From NCBI GenBank assembly GCA_949288415.1, contig CASEKE010000048.1, positions 1 to 64,000 of the forward strand: a stretch of 64,000 nt of DNA. Reading direction: 5' to 3'. Of the stretch, positions 16,500 through 25,033 are shown one piece after another. The translations under genes and the position numbers were made by a program. Every line of letters starts with the position of its first letter. The stretch's first letter is position 1. Source of the DNA: an uncultured Spirochaetales bacterium (GTDB taxonomy: Bacteria; Spirochaetota; Spirochaetia; Sphaerochaetales; Sphaerochaetaceae). The notes under the pieces were generated by a model, which was not told where the DNA came from, ran no database searches, and was given only the letters and a program-made list of their open reading frames with translations.

Positions 16500-17620
16500 T
16501 GCGCGATTTCTCACACGTGAAGCGGATCGTCGTAAAGGTCGGGACGAATCTGCTCACGACCAAGGACGGTATCGACGAGAGCCGGATTGCCGACATAGCC
16601 CGTCAGGTCGCAGCTCTCAAGAACAGGGGCTACCAGGTTCTCCTCGTCTCTTCGGGAGCCATAGGGATGGGTGCGAAGAAGCTGAAGCATCAGACGGCGG
16701 TCGTACACATACCGCTGCGCCAGGCCTGTGCCGCCATCGGGCAGCCCATACTGATGAGCGCGTACGAAGCGGAGTTCGCAAAGTACAATCTGATTACTGC
16801 ACAGGTGCTGATAACCCGCAGTGTACTGAACAACAGGAAGAGCTATAACAATCTGCGCTCGTCCGTCTCGACATTGCTTGCTCTCGGTGTGGTACCGATC
16901 TTCAACGAGAACGACGTAGTCTCGACAAGCGAAATCGGCAACGTATTCGGCGACAACGACAGGATGAGCGCACTTGTCGCATCGAAAATCGACGCGGATC
17001 TTCTGATACTGCTCACGGACATCGACGGCGTATATACGGGAAATCCGAAGACGGACGGGAACGCAAGGCTACTTCCCGAGATCGAAAAGATCACACCCGA
17101 GATACTCGGCTATGCGAAAGGCAAGGGGAGCATGTTCTCCACCGGCGGAATGAAGACGAAACTCCTGGCTGCGGAGATAGCCAAGGACGGAGGATGCGGT
17201 ACCGTCATCGCTTCCGGATATGAGACCGACAGCCTGACGAGGATTCTCGACGGCGAGATGCTCGGTTCGTACATACACCCGTCGGCGAGGTTGAGCCAGA
17301 GGGCGAGGTGGATACTCAACACTCCAGCCGTCGGAAGCATAGTGGTTGACGAAGGGGCGGAGAAGGCTCTCCTGTCGCACAAGAGCCTTCTGCCATCCGG
17401 CATAGTTGGAATCGTAGGGACTTTCGATGCCGGAGAGGTCGTCAACGTAACCGGAATGGGGGGAAGAGCATTTATGAAGGCAGTTCCCTCCTATTCCTCA
17501 GGCGAGCTTCTGCTGCTGATGGGGCATAATTCCACGGAGGCGGCGAAGTTGCTGGGAAAGGGCCAGAAGGCTATTGTCTTCCGTCCCGAGGATACCAGCG
17601 GGATAGAGCACGATGTATAG
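16499..17620 (+). CDS. proB: Glutamate 5-kinase
   Basis: The 373-residue protein phosphorylates glutamate, committing it to proline. It starts at 16499, with AAGGAG about 8 bases upstream, not at the earlier in-frame ATG inside proA. The amino-acid-kinase domain (1-260) shows VVKVGTNLLT, LVSSGAIGMG, FNENDVVST, FGDNDRMSALVA and GKGSMFSTGGMKTK. The C-terminal PUA domain (about 275-373) is present, as in full-length ProB, which is normally feedback-inhibited by proline. Confidence 0.96.
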   Translation: MRDFSHVKRIVVKVGTNLLTTKDGIDESRIADIARQVAALKNRGYQVLLVSSGAIGMGAKKLKHQTAVVHIPLRQACAAIGQPILMSAYEAEFAKYNLITAQVLITRSVLNNRKSYNNLRSSVSTLLALGVVPIFNENDVVSTSEIGNVFGDNDRMSALVASKIDADLLILLTDIDGVYTGNPKTDGNARLLPEIEKITPEILGYAKGKGSMFSTGGMKTKLLAAEIAKDGGCGTVIASGYETDSLTRILDGEMLGSYIHPSARLSQRARWILNTPAVGSIVVDEGAEKALLSHKSLLPSGIVGIVGTFDAGEVVNVTGMGGRAFMKAVPSYSSGELLLLMGHNSTEAAKLLGKGQKAIVFRPEDTSGIEHDV

Positions 17621-18527
17621 GACAGTCCATAGGAAACAGGATCTTGAGATGAAGATATCATCTCTCTACCGTCAGCAGCAGCTGGCTGTGGCCATCATTG
17701 ATTGCGGTACCTCGGAGGAGCTGATTTCTTCGCTCGATTGGTACGTAGCCAACATGAATCTTGCCATTCACCTGGTCACTACCCAGGATCGCGAGGAGGA
17801 GCTCGACCTGGTGGAGCGCTATCCTGATGTCACGTTCATCCTCTTCAAGAACATGAGCACGACAGGAGAGTACATCAACGCTCTCGCCGACGAATGCCAG
17901 ACGACGTTCTTTCTTACGATGAGGACCGATACGATCCTGATAGAGTATGACGGGGCACAGCTTATGCAGGTCATGCAGGACAGAAACCATCCTGCCGTTA
18001 TAACACCTGTGATGGTCTCCAGCACCGGTGAAGTGCTGCCTACGCTGCGATCCCCGCATCTGCGCGGCAAGGAGATCGATCCGCTTTCGTTCGTACCGAA
18101 GGTGGACGAGCCTGTATTCGAGGACAATCTATATCCTATGATGGGGCTGGGACTCTACGACAGGGCTCTTTTCCAGCGGTTGAGAGCGTTCGACGAGTTC
18201 ATAAGCGGCGAGTACTACCAGATGCTCGACTACGGCGTCAGATGTCATCTGTTCGGATACGGAATAAAGACTTCCAGACACTTTTCGATACAGTTTCCTT
18301 CGAGAATGTCCCTGATAGAGGACAGGAGCGATTGCGAAGGAATGAACCGCTTCTATACAAAGGCGATGAGCATAAGGCGGATCGCCGGAAAGAACGTCGT
18401 CGAGAAGTGGAAGCCGTATGTGGACAAGGAACTTCTCAACACCGAGATAAAGAAGAAGCAGATAATAATCCAGAAGACCGATTTCTTCGCGCTTATGGAG
18501 AACTGGAAGCAACGCGAGCAGTCTTGA
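17613..18527 (+). CDS. Glycosyltransferase-like (GT-A fold) cytosolic protein
   Basis: The 304-residue protein has a GT2-like N-terminal half: alternating strand/helix pattern LAVAIIDCGTSEELISSLDW, then EYINALADECQTTFFLTMRT. The TMRTDTIL segment is in the place of a DxD-like metal site, though the match is weak. There is no signal peptide or membrane segment. It overlaps proB by 8 bases and is probably co-transcribed, but has no evident link to proline. It ends 2 bases from the convergent lnt stop. The acceptor is unknown, and a non-enzymatic role is possible. Confidence 0.5.
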   Translation: MYRTVHRKQDLEMKISSLYRQQQLAVAIIDCGTSEELISSLDWYVANMNLAIHLVTTQDREEELDLVERYPDVTFILFKNMSTTGEYINALADECQTTFFLTMRTDTILIEYDGAQLMQVMQDRNHPAVITPVMVSSTGEVLPTLRSPHLRGKEIDPLSFVPKVDEPVFEDNLYPMMGLGLYDRALFQRLRAFDEFISGEYYQMLDYGVRCHLFGYGIKTSRHFSIQFPSRMSLIEDRSDCEGMNRFYTKAMSIRRIAGKNVVEKWKPYVDKELLNTEIKKKQIIIQKTDFFALMENWKQREQS

Positions 18528-18528
18528 G

Positions 18529-20184
18529 TCAGCACTCGTACCTGTCGTCCTCGCCGAACAGGTTCCCATATCTTTTTGCAAGCCTTTCGAGCTTTTCCGC
18601 CTTTGCGCGCCGAAGCGACGTGACTATGCCTGTGGCAAGGATCGCGGGAATTGCGGCGATGGCGATTTTGGCAAGGAGATCCGGGTGTTCCGTGTAGAAT
18701 GTCGACCCTTCCTTCTTTCCCGTCTCAACCTCGTATATCTTCCAGCTCTGGGTGAACGGCTCCATCGGGTCGACGACTTCTCCTGCGGCCGTCACGAGGC
18801 ATGATATTCCGCTGTTCGTGCTCCTCAGCAGAGGCACTCTGTTCTCTACGGCGCGGAATACTGCCAGCTGCATGTGCTGCATCTCCGCAGGGACCGAGCC
18901 GGACCATGAGTCGTTTGAAAGATTGATTAGAAGGTCGGCTCCTTTCGCGACGAAGCCTGCGGAAATATAGCCGAACGTATCCTCGAAGCATATAGGCGTG
19001 CCGAAGCGTATCCTGTCGGACTCGAACACGGTGGCTTCTGTTCCCTCTTCCCACCAGTTGTAGTCGTTGGCGATAAGAATAGCCGTCAGGCGGGGAAACT
19101 GCTTCTGGTATGGGAAGTGCTCTGTGAATGGGACAAGATGCTGCTTGCGGTAAGTTTCCTTTATGACCGCATCGTCGAAGAGAATCGTCGAATTGTAGTT
19201 TTTCACGTTCCAGGTCCCGTCCTGGAGAATCGGAGGAAGCGATCGATCGTCCCAAACGCCCTCCGGATTGCCCGTCACAAGAGGGACCGGAAGGTTTTTC
19301 CCGAACTCCACGAATTCATCCACTAGTCGGCTTGTGAGCGGGTTGGAAGGGTAGGAGGTGTGCCATGCCACGCTGGGGACGAACGCCGTCTCTGACCATA
19401 CAACCATGTCCGGATTTTCTTCCATCGCTTCCAGCGTCAGATCCCTCAGCGTCTCGAAATTCCTCCTGTACGTGGCATATCCTCCTTCCCAGCTGTCGGC
19501 GGAATGCTGGATTGCCGCGATGCGGATGGTACGTTCGGGAGCCTTTTTCCTGTAGTATGCGAAGCTTCCGAGCCCGTATGCGACATTGAGGAAGTAAAGG
19601 ACGACGATCACGACGACGTCCGCCTTGTATTCCCTGGGCTTCCTATGTTCGCCGATCATTTCCGCAACAAGCCCCTGCGGCAAGGCAAGAAGCAGTGCAA
19701 GGCCCCAGATGCCGAACGTATCGACGCTCTGGATGAATACGGGATATCTCCATAGAGCCGCCGTCGGATTGCCGTACGGGTAGCCGAGGAATCCCTGCTG
19801 CGTCAGATACAGATACGCCACGTAGATCACGGCTTGTGCAATGTATGCACGCTTCTTGAAGAGTCGGGACGGGAGCTTCATGGCGGGGAAAAGCAGCATG
19901 TACTGCACGCTCTCGAGAATCGGCGCAATCAGTATGGCCAGAGGGTGGAACGTGCTGAGCCAATAGTTGTAGACCAGGTAGTACGAAAAGCCGTATACGA
20001 TGCCGATGAACCACACTTCGCGCCAAAGCGACTTTCTCACGAGAAGAAACATCGGGACGAGGGCGAAGAACGAAAGAATCGAGAAGCCTGTGTCGCTTAT
20101 CGGATTCGGGAAGGATAGCGATGCCAGAACGGCTGCAAGAAAGGCAAGGACCGCCTTGAGAAGAAATTTGATGAAGCCTTTCAC
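18529..20184 (-). CDS. lnt: Apolipoprotein N-acyltransferase
   Basis: The protein adds the third acyl chain to the N-terminal Cys of lipoproteins in the inner membrane. I chose GTG at 20184 (551 residues) because GGAGGG lies 8-13 bases before it. Six or so N-terminal membrane helices (about 5-210) precede the nitrilase-like domain. The catalytic residues are visible: Glu in WSETAF, Lys in YRKQHLVPFTEHF and Cys in GTPICFEDTFGY. Several lipoproteins in this window (ZnuA, the protein at 31081) are clients. A promoter at 20204-20232 precedes it. Confidence 0.93.
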   Translation of the reverse strand: MKGFIKFLLKAVLAFLAAVLASLSFPNPISDTGFSILSFFALVPMFLLVRKSLWREVWFIGIVYGFSYYLVYNYWLSTFHPLAILIAPILESVQYMLLFPAMKLPSRLFKKRAYIAQAVIYVAYLYLTQQGFLGYPYGNPTAALWRYPVFIQSVDTFGIWGLALLLALPQGLVAEMIGEHRKPREYKADVVVIVVLYFLNVAYGLGSFAYYRKKAPERTIRIAAIQHSADSWEGGYATYRRNFETLRDLTLEAMEENPDMVVWSETAFVPSVAWHTSYPSNPLTSRLVDEFVEFGKNLPVPLVTGNPEGVWDDRSLPPILQDGTWNVKNYNSTILFDDAVIKETYRKQHLVPFTEHFPYQKQFPRLTAILIANDYNWWEEGTEATVFESDRIRFGTPICFEDTFGYISAGFVAKGADLLINLSNDSWSGSVPAEMQHMQLAVFRAVENRVPLLRSTNSGISCLVTAAGEVVDPMEPFTQSWKIYEVETGKKEGSTFYTEHPDLLAKIAIAAIPAILATGIVTSLRRAKAEKLERLAKRYGNLFGEDDRYEC

Positions 20185-20203
20185 GAATGACCCTCCAAGA
20201 AGA

Positions 20204-20232
20204 ACTTTAGGTGAAAAGTTGAAGCAAATCAA
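20204..20232 (-). promoter_or_regulatory. Promoter of lnt
   Basis: On the minus strand TTGATT (20232-20227) and TAAAGT (20209-20204) are 17 bases apart. It lies between the upstream terminator hairpin and the lnt ribosome binding site, so lnt need not depend on transcription from the candidate RNA. Confidence 0.55.
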
Positions 20233-20264
20233 TCACGAAGCAGGATTTTTGCCATATGTGGAAT

Positions 20265-20425
20265 AAAAAAGATTGCAGGCCGGACGGCCTGCAAGGGAAT
20301 GGAATTGTCCGTATCGTCTGGATGTCGGAAAGGCAATCCTTTCCTGTCGTCCATATACGCCAATGTGATGGCATTCCGATTGAACCCTGCCGGTTACGCC
20401 GGTCACGGTGCATATCGACATTTGT
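20265..20425 (-). ncRNA. Candidate structured small RNA upstream of lnt
   Basis: Read leftward, this 160-base region folds into a long interrupted rod: GGAATG/CATTCC, ATTG/CAAT, CGTAT/ATACG, GGA/TCC and GGAAAGG/CCTTTCC nest in order around an ATTG loop, 25 pairs in all (about 20289-20375). It ends in a near-perfect terminator (TTGCAGGCCG/CGGCCTGCAA, 20273-20294, then T6). A weak promoter (ATGAAA, 17 bases, TACAAA) lies around 20425-20450. The overlapping open frames run through the terminator and look non-coding. I do not recognise an Rfam family. The rod shape recalls 6S RNA, but the sequence does not identify it. Confidence 0.5.
20266..20294 (-). terminator. Intrinsic terminator of the candidate RNA
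   Basis: On the minus strand TTGCAGGCC and GGCCTGCAA flank a GTCC turn and are followed by TCTTTTTTATT. The 9-10 bp GC-rich stem and T tract make it a strong leftward terminator. No gene ends just before it, which is why a non-coding transcript is proposed. Confidence 0.75.
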
Positions 20426-20538
20426 ACAAAAAGAAAGAATATTTTTCATTTCTTTTATGTTGTATTAATTTGTATTTGTCGAAAATTGAATGTTGTAATA
20501 GATGATATCACTAAATTGTCGTGAATTGCAATACAGAA

Positions 20539-20566
20539 TTGAATTGTAAGTAAAACTAAATAAGAT
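20539..20566 (+). promoter_or_regulatory. Promoter of the second XRE gene
   Basis: TTGAAT (20539-20544) and TAAGAT (20561-20566) are 16 bases apart. The expected start near 20573 supports the ATG at 20580. The upstream 110 bases are AT-rich with repeated GAATTG/CAATTC words that could be operator half-sites. Confidence 0.45.
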
Positions 20567-20579
20567 GATGCTAATACTG

Positions 20580-20867
20580 ATGAGTGAATCGACGACAATT
20601 GACGACCAGGAGAGAATGGTGATTTCACGGCTGAGAAAGGAACGGGAGAAGTCGAGACTTTCCCAGCTTGACCTTGCTCTTAAGGCCGGTGTTTCCCAGA
20701 CGATGGTGAACTACATAGAGAACGGGGCAAGAACTCCTACTCTTGGAACATTGATAAAGTTGTGCAATGCCCTGGGAATCAGTCCTGCCGTGCTGTTTGA
20801 GGTCGACGATGACGAGAGGGCGGAGATGAAGAGCCGTCTGATCGAAATCATAAACAGGTATTTCTGA
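20580..20867 (+). CDS. XRE-family HTH regulator
   Basis: The 95-residue protein has an XRE helix-turn-helix (about 15-70: RLRKEREKSRLSQLDLALKA, GVSQTMVNYIENGARTPTLG, TLIKLCNALGISPAVLFE) and a short helical tail. An ATG at 20565 is also in frame but overlaps the predicted -10 box. There is no good ribosome binding site. It is a monocistronic unit closed by the hairpin at 20898-20924. No toxin or phage gene is nearby, and its targets are unknown. Confidence 0.75.
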   Translation: MSESTTIDDQERMVISRLRKEREKSRLSQLDLALKAGVSQTMVNYIENGARTPTLGTLIKLCNALGISPAVLFEVDDDERAEMKSRLIEIINRYF

Positions 20868-20897
20868 CTGACGGAAAGCATTACCTCTTAAGAAAGC

Positions 20898-20924
20898 AAA
20901 AGGCTGCGCACGCAGCCTTTTAGT
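20898..20924. terminator. Bidirectional terminator between XRE gene and pncB
   Basis: AAAAGGCTGC and GCAGCCTTTT form an almost perfect stem, with T or A tracts on both sides, so it can end both convergent transcripts. Confidence 0.8.
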
Positions 20925-20939
20925 TTCGATGTTTCCCTG

Positions 20940-22382
20940 TCACTTGTTGCGCTCTTCCTTGGATTCCCTTATGAGCTTCGTCTTCAGCTCCCTGAGTTTA
21001 GAAGAGAGAGACACCTTGTATATGTGCGGGTTGATCTGTCTTTTGTAGGACTTGTCGAACTCCGAAAGAAAATCCGTTGCCCTGTTCTGTATCTCCCGGA
21101 TGTGCGGCTCAGGATACAGCCTTCTGCCGTTTTCCATCTTCTTTGTCAGCAGCGGCTCGAAGTGGGTGTAGTCCTTCTTCTTCATCATGAAGTAGTCCTG
21201 GGTGCTGAACGGATGGTAGAACGGGATGTTCGTCCCTTGCTCCAGCGTCTCGTCGTCCAGCGTTATCAGGTCGGCCAGCGCGGAGCCGAACTCGTCGTAG
21301 AAGCGGTAGACCTGCTTGATGCCGGGGTTCGTTGTCTTCTCGTAGCTGTTCGAGACCTTCATGGTCGGGATGAACTTTCCGTCCTCCTCCTTGGCTGCGA
21401 GCTTGTATACTCCGTTCAGTGCGGCCTGGTTGCCTCCCGTGACGAGATGAGTTCCGATTCCCCAGCTGTCGATCGGGGTGTTGTCGTTGACCAGATTCAG
21501 GATAATCTCCTCGTTTAGGTCGTTGGACACGCAGATTGTCGCGTTCTCGAGTCCGGCCTCGTCCAGTCTCCTTCTGATTACCTTGGGCAGGTATGAAAGG
21601 TCTCCGGAGTCGATCCTGACGCCGATTTTCTTTCCCTTCTTCTTCATTTCGAGACCGACTGTGATCGCTGCATCGATGCCGCTTCCGAGTGTGTCGTAGG
21701 TATCGATTAGAAGTATGCAGTTGTCCGGGTAGAGCTCGGCGAAGGCTCTGAACGCATCGACCTCGTTGTCGAAGCTCATTATCCAGGAGTGCGCCATTGT
21801 CCCTGCTACGGGGATGTCGTACTTCTTGCCTGCATATGTGTTGCTTGTCACCTTCGTTCCTCCGATGAACGATGCCCTGGAGGCCGAGTGCGCCCCGTCC
21901 TCGCCCTGGGCTCTTCTGAGGCCGAACTCCATGATCGCCCCATGCCCCTTGGTGGCAAGTACCATCCTTGATGCCTTAGTGGCTATAAGGGACTGGAAGT
22001 TGATGTCGTTGAGCAGCAGGGACTCTATGATCTGGGCATCGATCAGGTTTGTATGGACCCTCACAAGCGGCTCTCCGGGGAATGCCGGAGTGCCTTCGTC
22101 GAAGGCGTATATGGTTCCGGAGAATCTGTATGTCGAGAGAAAGTCTAGAAATTCCTTCCTGAACACTCCCAACGATGAAAGATAGGCTATGTCCTCCTCG
22201 CTGAAGCAGAGATTCTCGAGTTTCGTCAGAAGATCTTCGAGGCCTGTGAAGATGATGTAGCCGCCGTGGAACGGATTCGTCCTGTAGAACATGTCGAATA
22301 CCACCTGCGGATTGTGTTTCTTGAGGAAGTACCCCTGGGCCATCGTGAGTTCGTAGAAGTCGGTGACAAGTGCGCTGGTCAT
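20940..22382 (-). CDS. pncB: Nicotinate phosphoribosyltransferase
   Basis: The 480-residue enzyme makes nicotinate mononucleotide from nicotinate and PRPP in NAD salvage. The N terminus TDFYELTMAQGYF, the segment EFGLRRAQGEDGAHSASRAS, the phosphorylatable-His region GTMAHSWIMSF and RIDSGDLSYL are characteristic. Length is normal. It is the last gene of trmL-proC-serS-pncB and overlaps serS by 4 bases. Confidence 0.95.
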   Translation of the reverse strand: MTSALVTDFYELTMAQGYFLKKHNPQVVFDMFYRTNPFHGGYIIFTGLEDLLTKLENLCFSEEDIAYLSSLGVFRKEFLDFLSTYRFSGTIYAFDEGTPAFPGEPLVRVHTNLIDAQIIESLLLNDINFQSLIATKASRMVLATKGHGAIMEFGLRRAQGEDGAHSASRASFIGGTKVTSNTYAGKKYDIPVAGTMAHSWIMSFDNEVDAFRAFAELYPDNCILLIDTYDTLGSGIDAAITVGLEMKKKGKKIGVRIDSGDLSYLPKVIRRRLDEAGLENATICVSNDLNEEIILNLVNDNTPIDSWGIGTHLVTGGNQAALNGVYKLAAKEEDGKFIPTMKVSNSYEKTTNPGIKQVYRFYDEFGSALADLITLDDETLEQGTNIPFYHPFSTQDYFMMKKKDYTHFEPLLTKKMENGRRLYPEPHIREIQNRATDFLSEFDKSYKRQINPHIYKVSLSSKLRELKTKLIRESKEERNK

Positions 22383-23656
22383 TGCTTTTCGATCCTATTG
22401 AAACCGCAGAGCGGGACGAGGGCATCAGGGATGCTTATCGAGCCGTCCTCGTTCTGGTAATTCTCCATGATGGCAACCATGGCCCTCGAGAGCGCCACAG
22501 CCGTTCCGTTCAGCATGTGCACGAAGCGGAGCTTTCCATCATCGTCCCTGTATCTTATGTTCAGGCTTCTCGCCTGGTAGTCGGTGCAGTTGGAGGTGCT
22601 TGTGACCTCTCCGTACTCGCCTTCGTCTCCGCGTCCGGGCATCCATGCCTCGATGTCGAACTTCCTGTATGCGGGAGCTCCGAGATCGCCGGTCGCAGTG
22701 TCGACGATGCGGTAGGCCAGGCCGAGTCCGCTGAAGATTTCCTCCTCGATCGAGAGGATCTCCTCGTGGAACTTTTCGCTCTCCTCAGGAGTGCAGTAGA
22801 TGAACATCTCGAGCTTTGAGAACTGATGGACCCTGTAGAGTCCCTTGGAATACTGTCCGGCACCTCCTGCCTCCCTTCTGAAGCAGTGGGAGAGTCCGGT
22901 CATCTTTATCGGGAGATCCTTTTTATCGATGATCGTGTTGGAATAGTATCCGCCGAGCGTTATCTCCGCAGTTCCGACTAGGCATGTTCCTGTGCCCTCG
23001 ATCGTGTATATGTTGCTCTCCGCTCCGCGGGGGTTGAATCCGATTCCGTTGAGGATTTCCTCTTTGGCGATGTCCGGGGTGATGAACGGTATGAATCCGT
23101 GTTTCATCACGATGTCCATCGCATAGCGCTCGAGCGCCATCTGGAGTATGACAGCCTTGTTCTTTATGTAGTAGAACTTCTGTCCGGATACCTTGGCGCC
23201 GTTCTCGAAGTCGAGGATGTCGAGACTTTCTCCGAGTTCAACGTGATCCTTCGCCTTGAACGGGAAGTGCTTTGGCTCGCCGACGAACTTTATCGCCAGG
23301 CTGTCCTTGTCCTCTTTTCCGACAGGCGCCTTGGGCGACGCGTAGTTGGGAATGGTACGGGCTTTATCTTGGAACTCCTGATCGATCTCGGCAAGTCTGG
23401 CTTCCTTCTCGGCAAGTTCCGTCTTTATCCTCTTTCCTTCCTCTATAAGCGCGTTTCTAGTATCTGTGTCCAGCTTGGCCTTCATTTTCGAGGCTGTCTC
23501 GTTCTTTCTTGCCCTGAGAGCCTCGGTGGCCTGGAGAACGTTGTATCGCTCGTCCTGAAGCGCGATTATCGCATCAAGATCCACGTTCATGAAACGGTTT
23601 TCGATGTTTCTCCTGATCTCGTCATAGCGGGTCTTGAGTTCCTTCGTGTCTATCAT
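22379..23656 (-). CDS. serS: Seryl-tRNA synthetase
   Basis: The protein from the ATG at 23656 has 425 residues; AAGGAG lies 8 bases upstream. A longer in-frame extension has no family match. An N-terminal coiled-coil arm (1-110) precedes the class II catalytic core with motif 2 (CFRREAGGAGQYSKGLYRVH) and motif 3 (NGTAVALSRAMVAIMENYQ). It charges tRNA-Ser. It overlaps proC by 4 bases upstream and pncB by 4 bases downstream. Confidence 0.97.
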   Translation of the reverse strand: MIDTKELKTRYDEIRRNIENRFMNVDLDAIIALQDERYNVLQATEALRARKNETASKMKAKLDTDTRNALIEEGKRIKTELAEKEARLAEIDQEFQDKARTIPNYASPKAPVGKEDKDSLAIKFVGEPKHFPFKAKDHVELGESLDILDFENGAKVSGQKFYYIKNKAVILQMALERYAMDIVMKHGFIPFITPDIAKEEILNGIGFNPRGAESNIYTIEGTGTCLVGTAEITLGGYYSNTIIDKKDLPIKMTGLSHCFRREAGGAGQYSKGLYRVHQFSKLEMFIYCTPEESEKFHEEILSIEEEIFSGLGLAYRIVDTATGDLGAPAYRKFDIEAWMPGRGDEGEYGEVTSTSNCTDYQARSLNIRYRDDDGKLRFVHMLNGTAVALSRAMVAIMENYQNEDGSISIPDALVPLCGFNRIEKQ

Positions 23657-24450
23657 CTGATCATCTCCTTGGATTTGTTTTCGAGTTCCTTGCTTCTGTC
23701 GCTGGCGGCTTTGACCGCTTCGAAAAGCGCACTGGAGAAGCCTTTGTCCCCGAGTGCTGCCATTCCTGCGATCGTGGTCCCCGATGCCGAGCATATGCGA
23801 GGAATGATGGCCGCAGGACTCTCTCCGTCCGAGAGCAGGGCCGATGCGCTGCCTAGAGTTGCAGCGACTATGTCTTTCGCCTTGTCATAGGGGATACCTT
23901 CCCTTACGCCGGCCATCGCCGAGTCATGTACGAATTCCAGAGCGTATGCGATGAGCGAGCCGGATATCCCGATGAATGCGGAGAACTGGCTTTCCGAAAG
24001 TTCGAATGCGTTGCCGAACGATCCGGCAATCCGCATGCATGCGTCCCTGAACGATTCGTCTGCTCCGTCCTTGAATGCAATCGCGGTCACTGCCTTGAGC
24101 TTTCCGGCTGCGAGATTCGGCATGAAGCGGCATAGATTTCGCGCTCCAAGCGCCCTGTCGAGAACCTCGAGCGGCATTCCGGCCGCAATCGAAATGTAGC
24201 TCTTGTCATTTCTTGCGATGATTTCAAGGAATTCCCGCGTGATGAACTGCGGCTTAATGGCGATGATTACCACGTCGCTTTCGTCGACCAGGGTTCCCAG
24301 CGGTCTATAAGCGCCGCTGGCTATCGAATCGCTTCTTTTTCTGTCGATGTCGTTGAGCCTGAGCTCGGCGATGCCTGCCTGCAGAAGGGCCTTTGCGATG
24401 GCTCCTCCCATGTTGCCGTTTCCGATTATGCCGACCTTCAATCGTTCCAT
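23653..24450 (-). CDS. proC: Pyrroline-5-carboxylate reductase
   Basis: The 265-residue NAD(P)H-dependent enzyme catalyses the last step of proline synthesis. The Rossmann motif is GIIGNGNMGGAIAKALL at the N terminus, followed by IAIKPQF, FMPNLAA and the C-terminal GVREGIPYDKAKDIVAATLG. With proA and proB at 15-17 kb the pathway is complete, but split into two operons. It overlaps trmL by 13 bases. Confidence 0.95.
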   Translation of the reverse strand: MERLKVGIIGNGNMGGAIAKALLQAGIAELRLNDIDRKRSDSIASGAYRPLGTLVDESDVVIIAIKPQFITREFLEIIARNDKSYISIAAGMPLEVLDRALGARNLCRFMPNLAAGKLKAVTAIAFKDGADESFRDACMRIAGSFGNAFELSESQFSAFIGISGSLIAYALEFVHDSAMAGVREGIPYDKAKDIVAATLGSASALLSDGESPAAIIPRICSASGTTIAGMAALGDKGFSSALFEAVKAASDRSKELENKSKEMIR

Positions 24451-24947
24451 TTTCTATCTCCATGGAGCTCGCCCTGAATGCCCAGTCCCCTGAATCCGTT
24501 CTGTCTCAGCACTTCGTAGATTGCAATCGCCACCGAGTTGGAGAGATTCAGGCTCCTGATGCCGTCGAGCATCGGGATCCTGACCGACGTGTCCGGATGC
24601 TCCAGCAGCAGTTCCTCTCTCAGACCCTTGCTTTCCTTTCCGAAGACCAGGTAGACCTCGTCATCGTCGAGCTCGTATCTTTCATCCGAGTACGCTCTGC
24701 GCCCTTTCGTAGTGAAGAGGTACAGCTTCGCATCCCTATGGGCCGAGAGGAACTCCTGCTCGCTTTCCCATTCGACGATCCTGACATCCTTCCAATAGTC
24801 GAGACCGGCATGTCTGACGGCCTTTTCGGAGATGTCGAAGCCAAGCGGATGGACCAGGTGGAGGACGGTCCCCGTAGCGGCGCAGGTGCGTGCGATGTTG
24901 CCTGTGTTCTGCGGAATCTCCGGTTCTATCAAGACGACGTTCAGCAT
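24438..24947 (-). CDS. trmL: tRNA (cytidine(34)-2'-O)-methyltransferase
   Basis: The 169-residue SPOUT enzyme 2'-O-methylates the wobble base of certain leucine tRNAs. Seen are VLIEPEIPQNTGNIARTCAA at the start, LVFGKESKGLREELL and the C-terminal knot IPMLDGIRSLNLSNSVAIAIYE. It is the first gene of the operon with proC, serS and pncB. The promoter leaves no room for a 5-prime leader, so it is probably translated from a leaderless mRNA. Confidence 0.93.
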   Translation of the reverse strand: MLNVVLIEPEIPQNTGNIARTCAATGTVLHLVHPLGFDISEKAVRHAGLDYWKDVRIVEWESEQEFLSAHRDAKLYLFTTKGRRAYSDERYELDDDEVYLVFGKESKGLREELLLEHPDTSVRIPMLDGIRSLNLSNSVAIAIYEVLRQNGFRGLGIQGELHGDRKWND

Positions 24948-24953
24948 AACTAT

Positions 24954-24982
24954 GTTATAAGAAAAATCGTCTAATTTTTCAA
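24954..24982 (-). promoter_or_regulatory. Promoter of trmL-proC-serS-pncB, leaderless arrangement
   Basis: On the minus strand TTGAAA (24982-24977), a 17-base spacer and TATAAC (24959-24954) end 6 bases before the ATG at 24947. No Shine-Dalgarno sequence is present. Confidence 0.75.
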
Positions 24983-24995
24983 CATGAGTTCCCTC

Positions 24996-25024
24996 TTAAC
25001 AAACGTACTGCTCTCTGATACCAT
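24996..25024 (+). promoter_or_regulatory. Promoter of uppP, leaderless arrangement
   Basis: TTAACA (24996-25001), a 17-base spacer and TACCAT (25019-25024) end 9 bases before the ATG at 25034. The intervening TCCGATGTT is not a ribosome binding site. Confidence 0.6.
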
Positions 25025-25033
25025 TCCGATGTT

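Noticed and set aside
20207..20449. 80-codon minus-strand frame over the candidate RNA
   Set aside because: It passes through a strong intrinsic terminator, and its product has no protein-like pattern. The RNA interpretation explains the region better.
23657..23794. 46-residue N-terminal extension of SerS
   Set aside because: It overlaps proC out of frame and has no synthetase similarity; the ATG at 23656 has AAGGAG and matches the usual SerS start.
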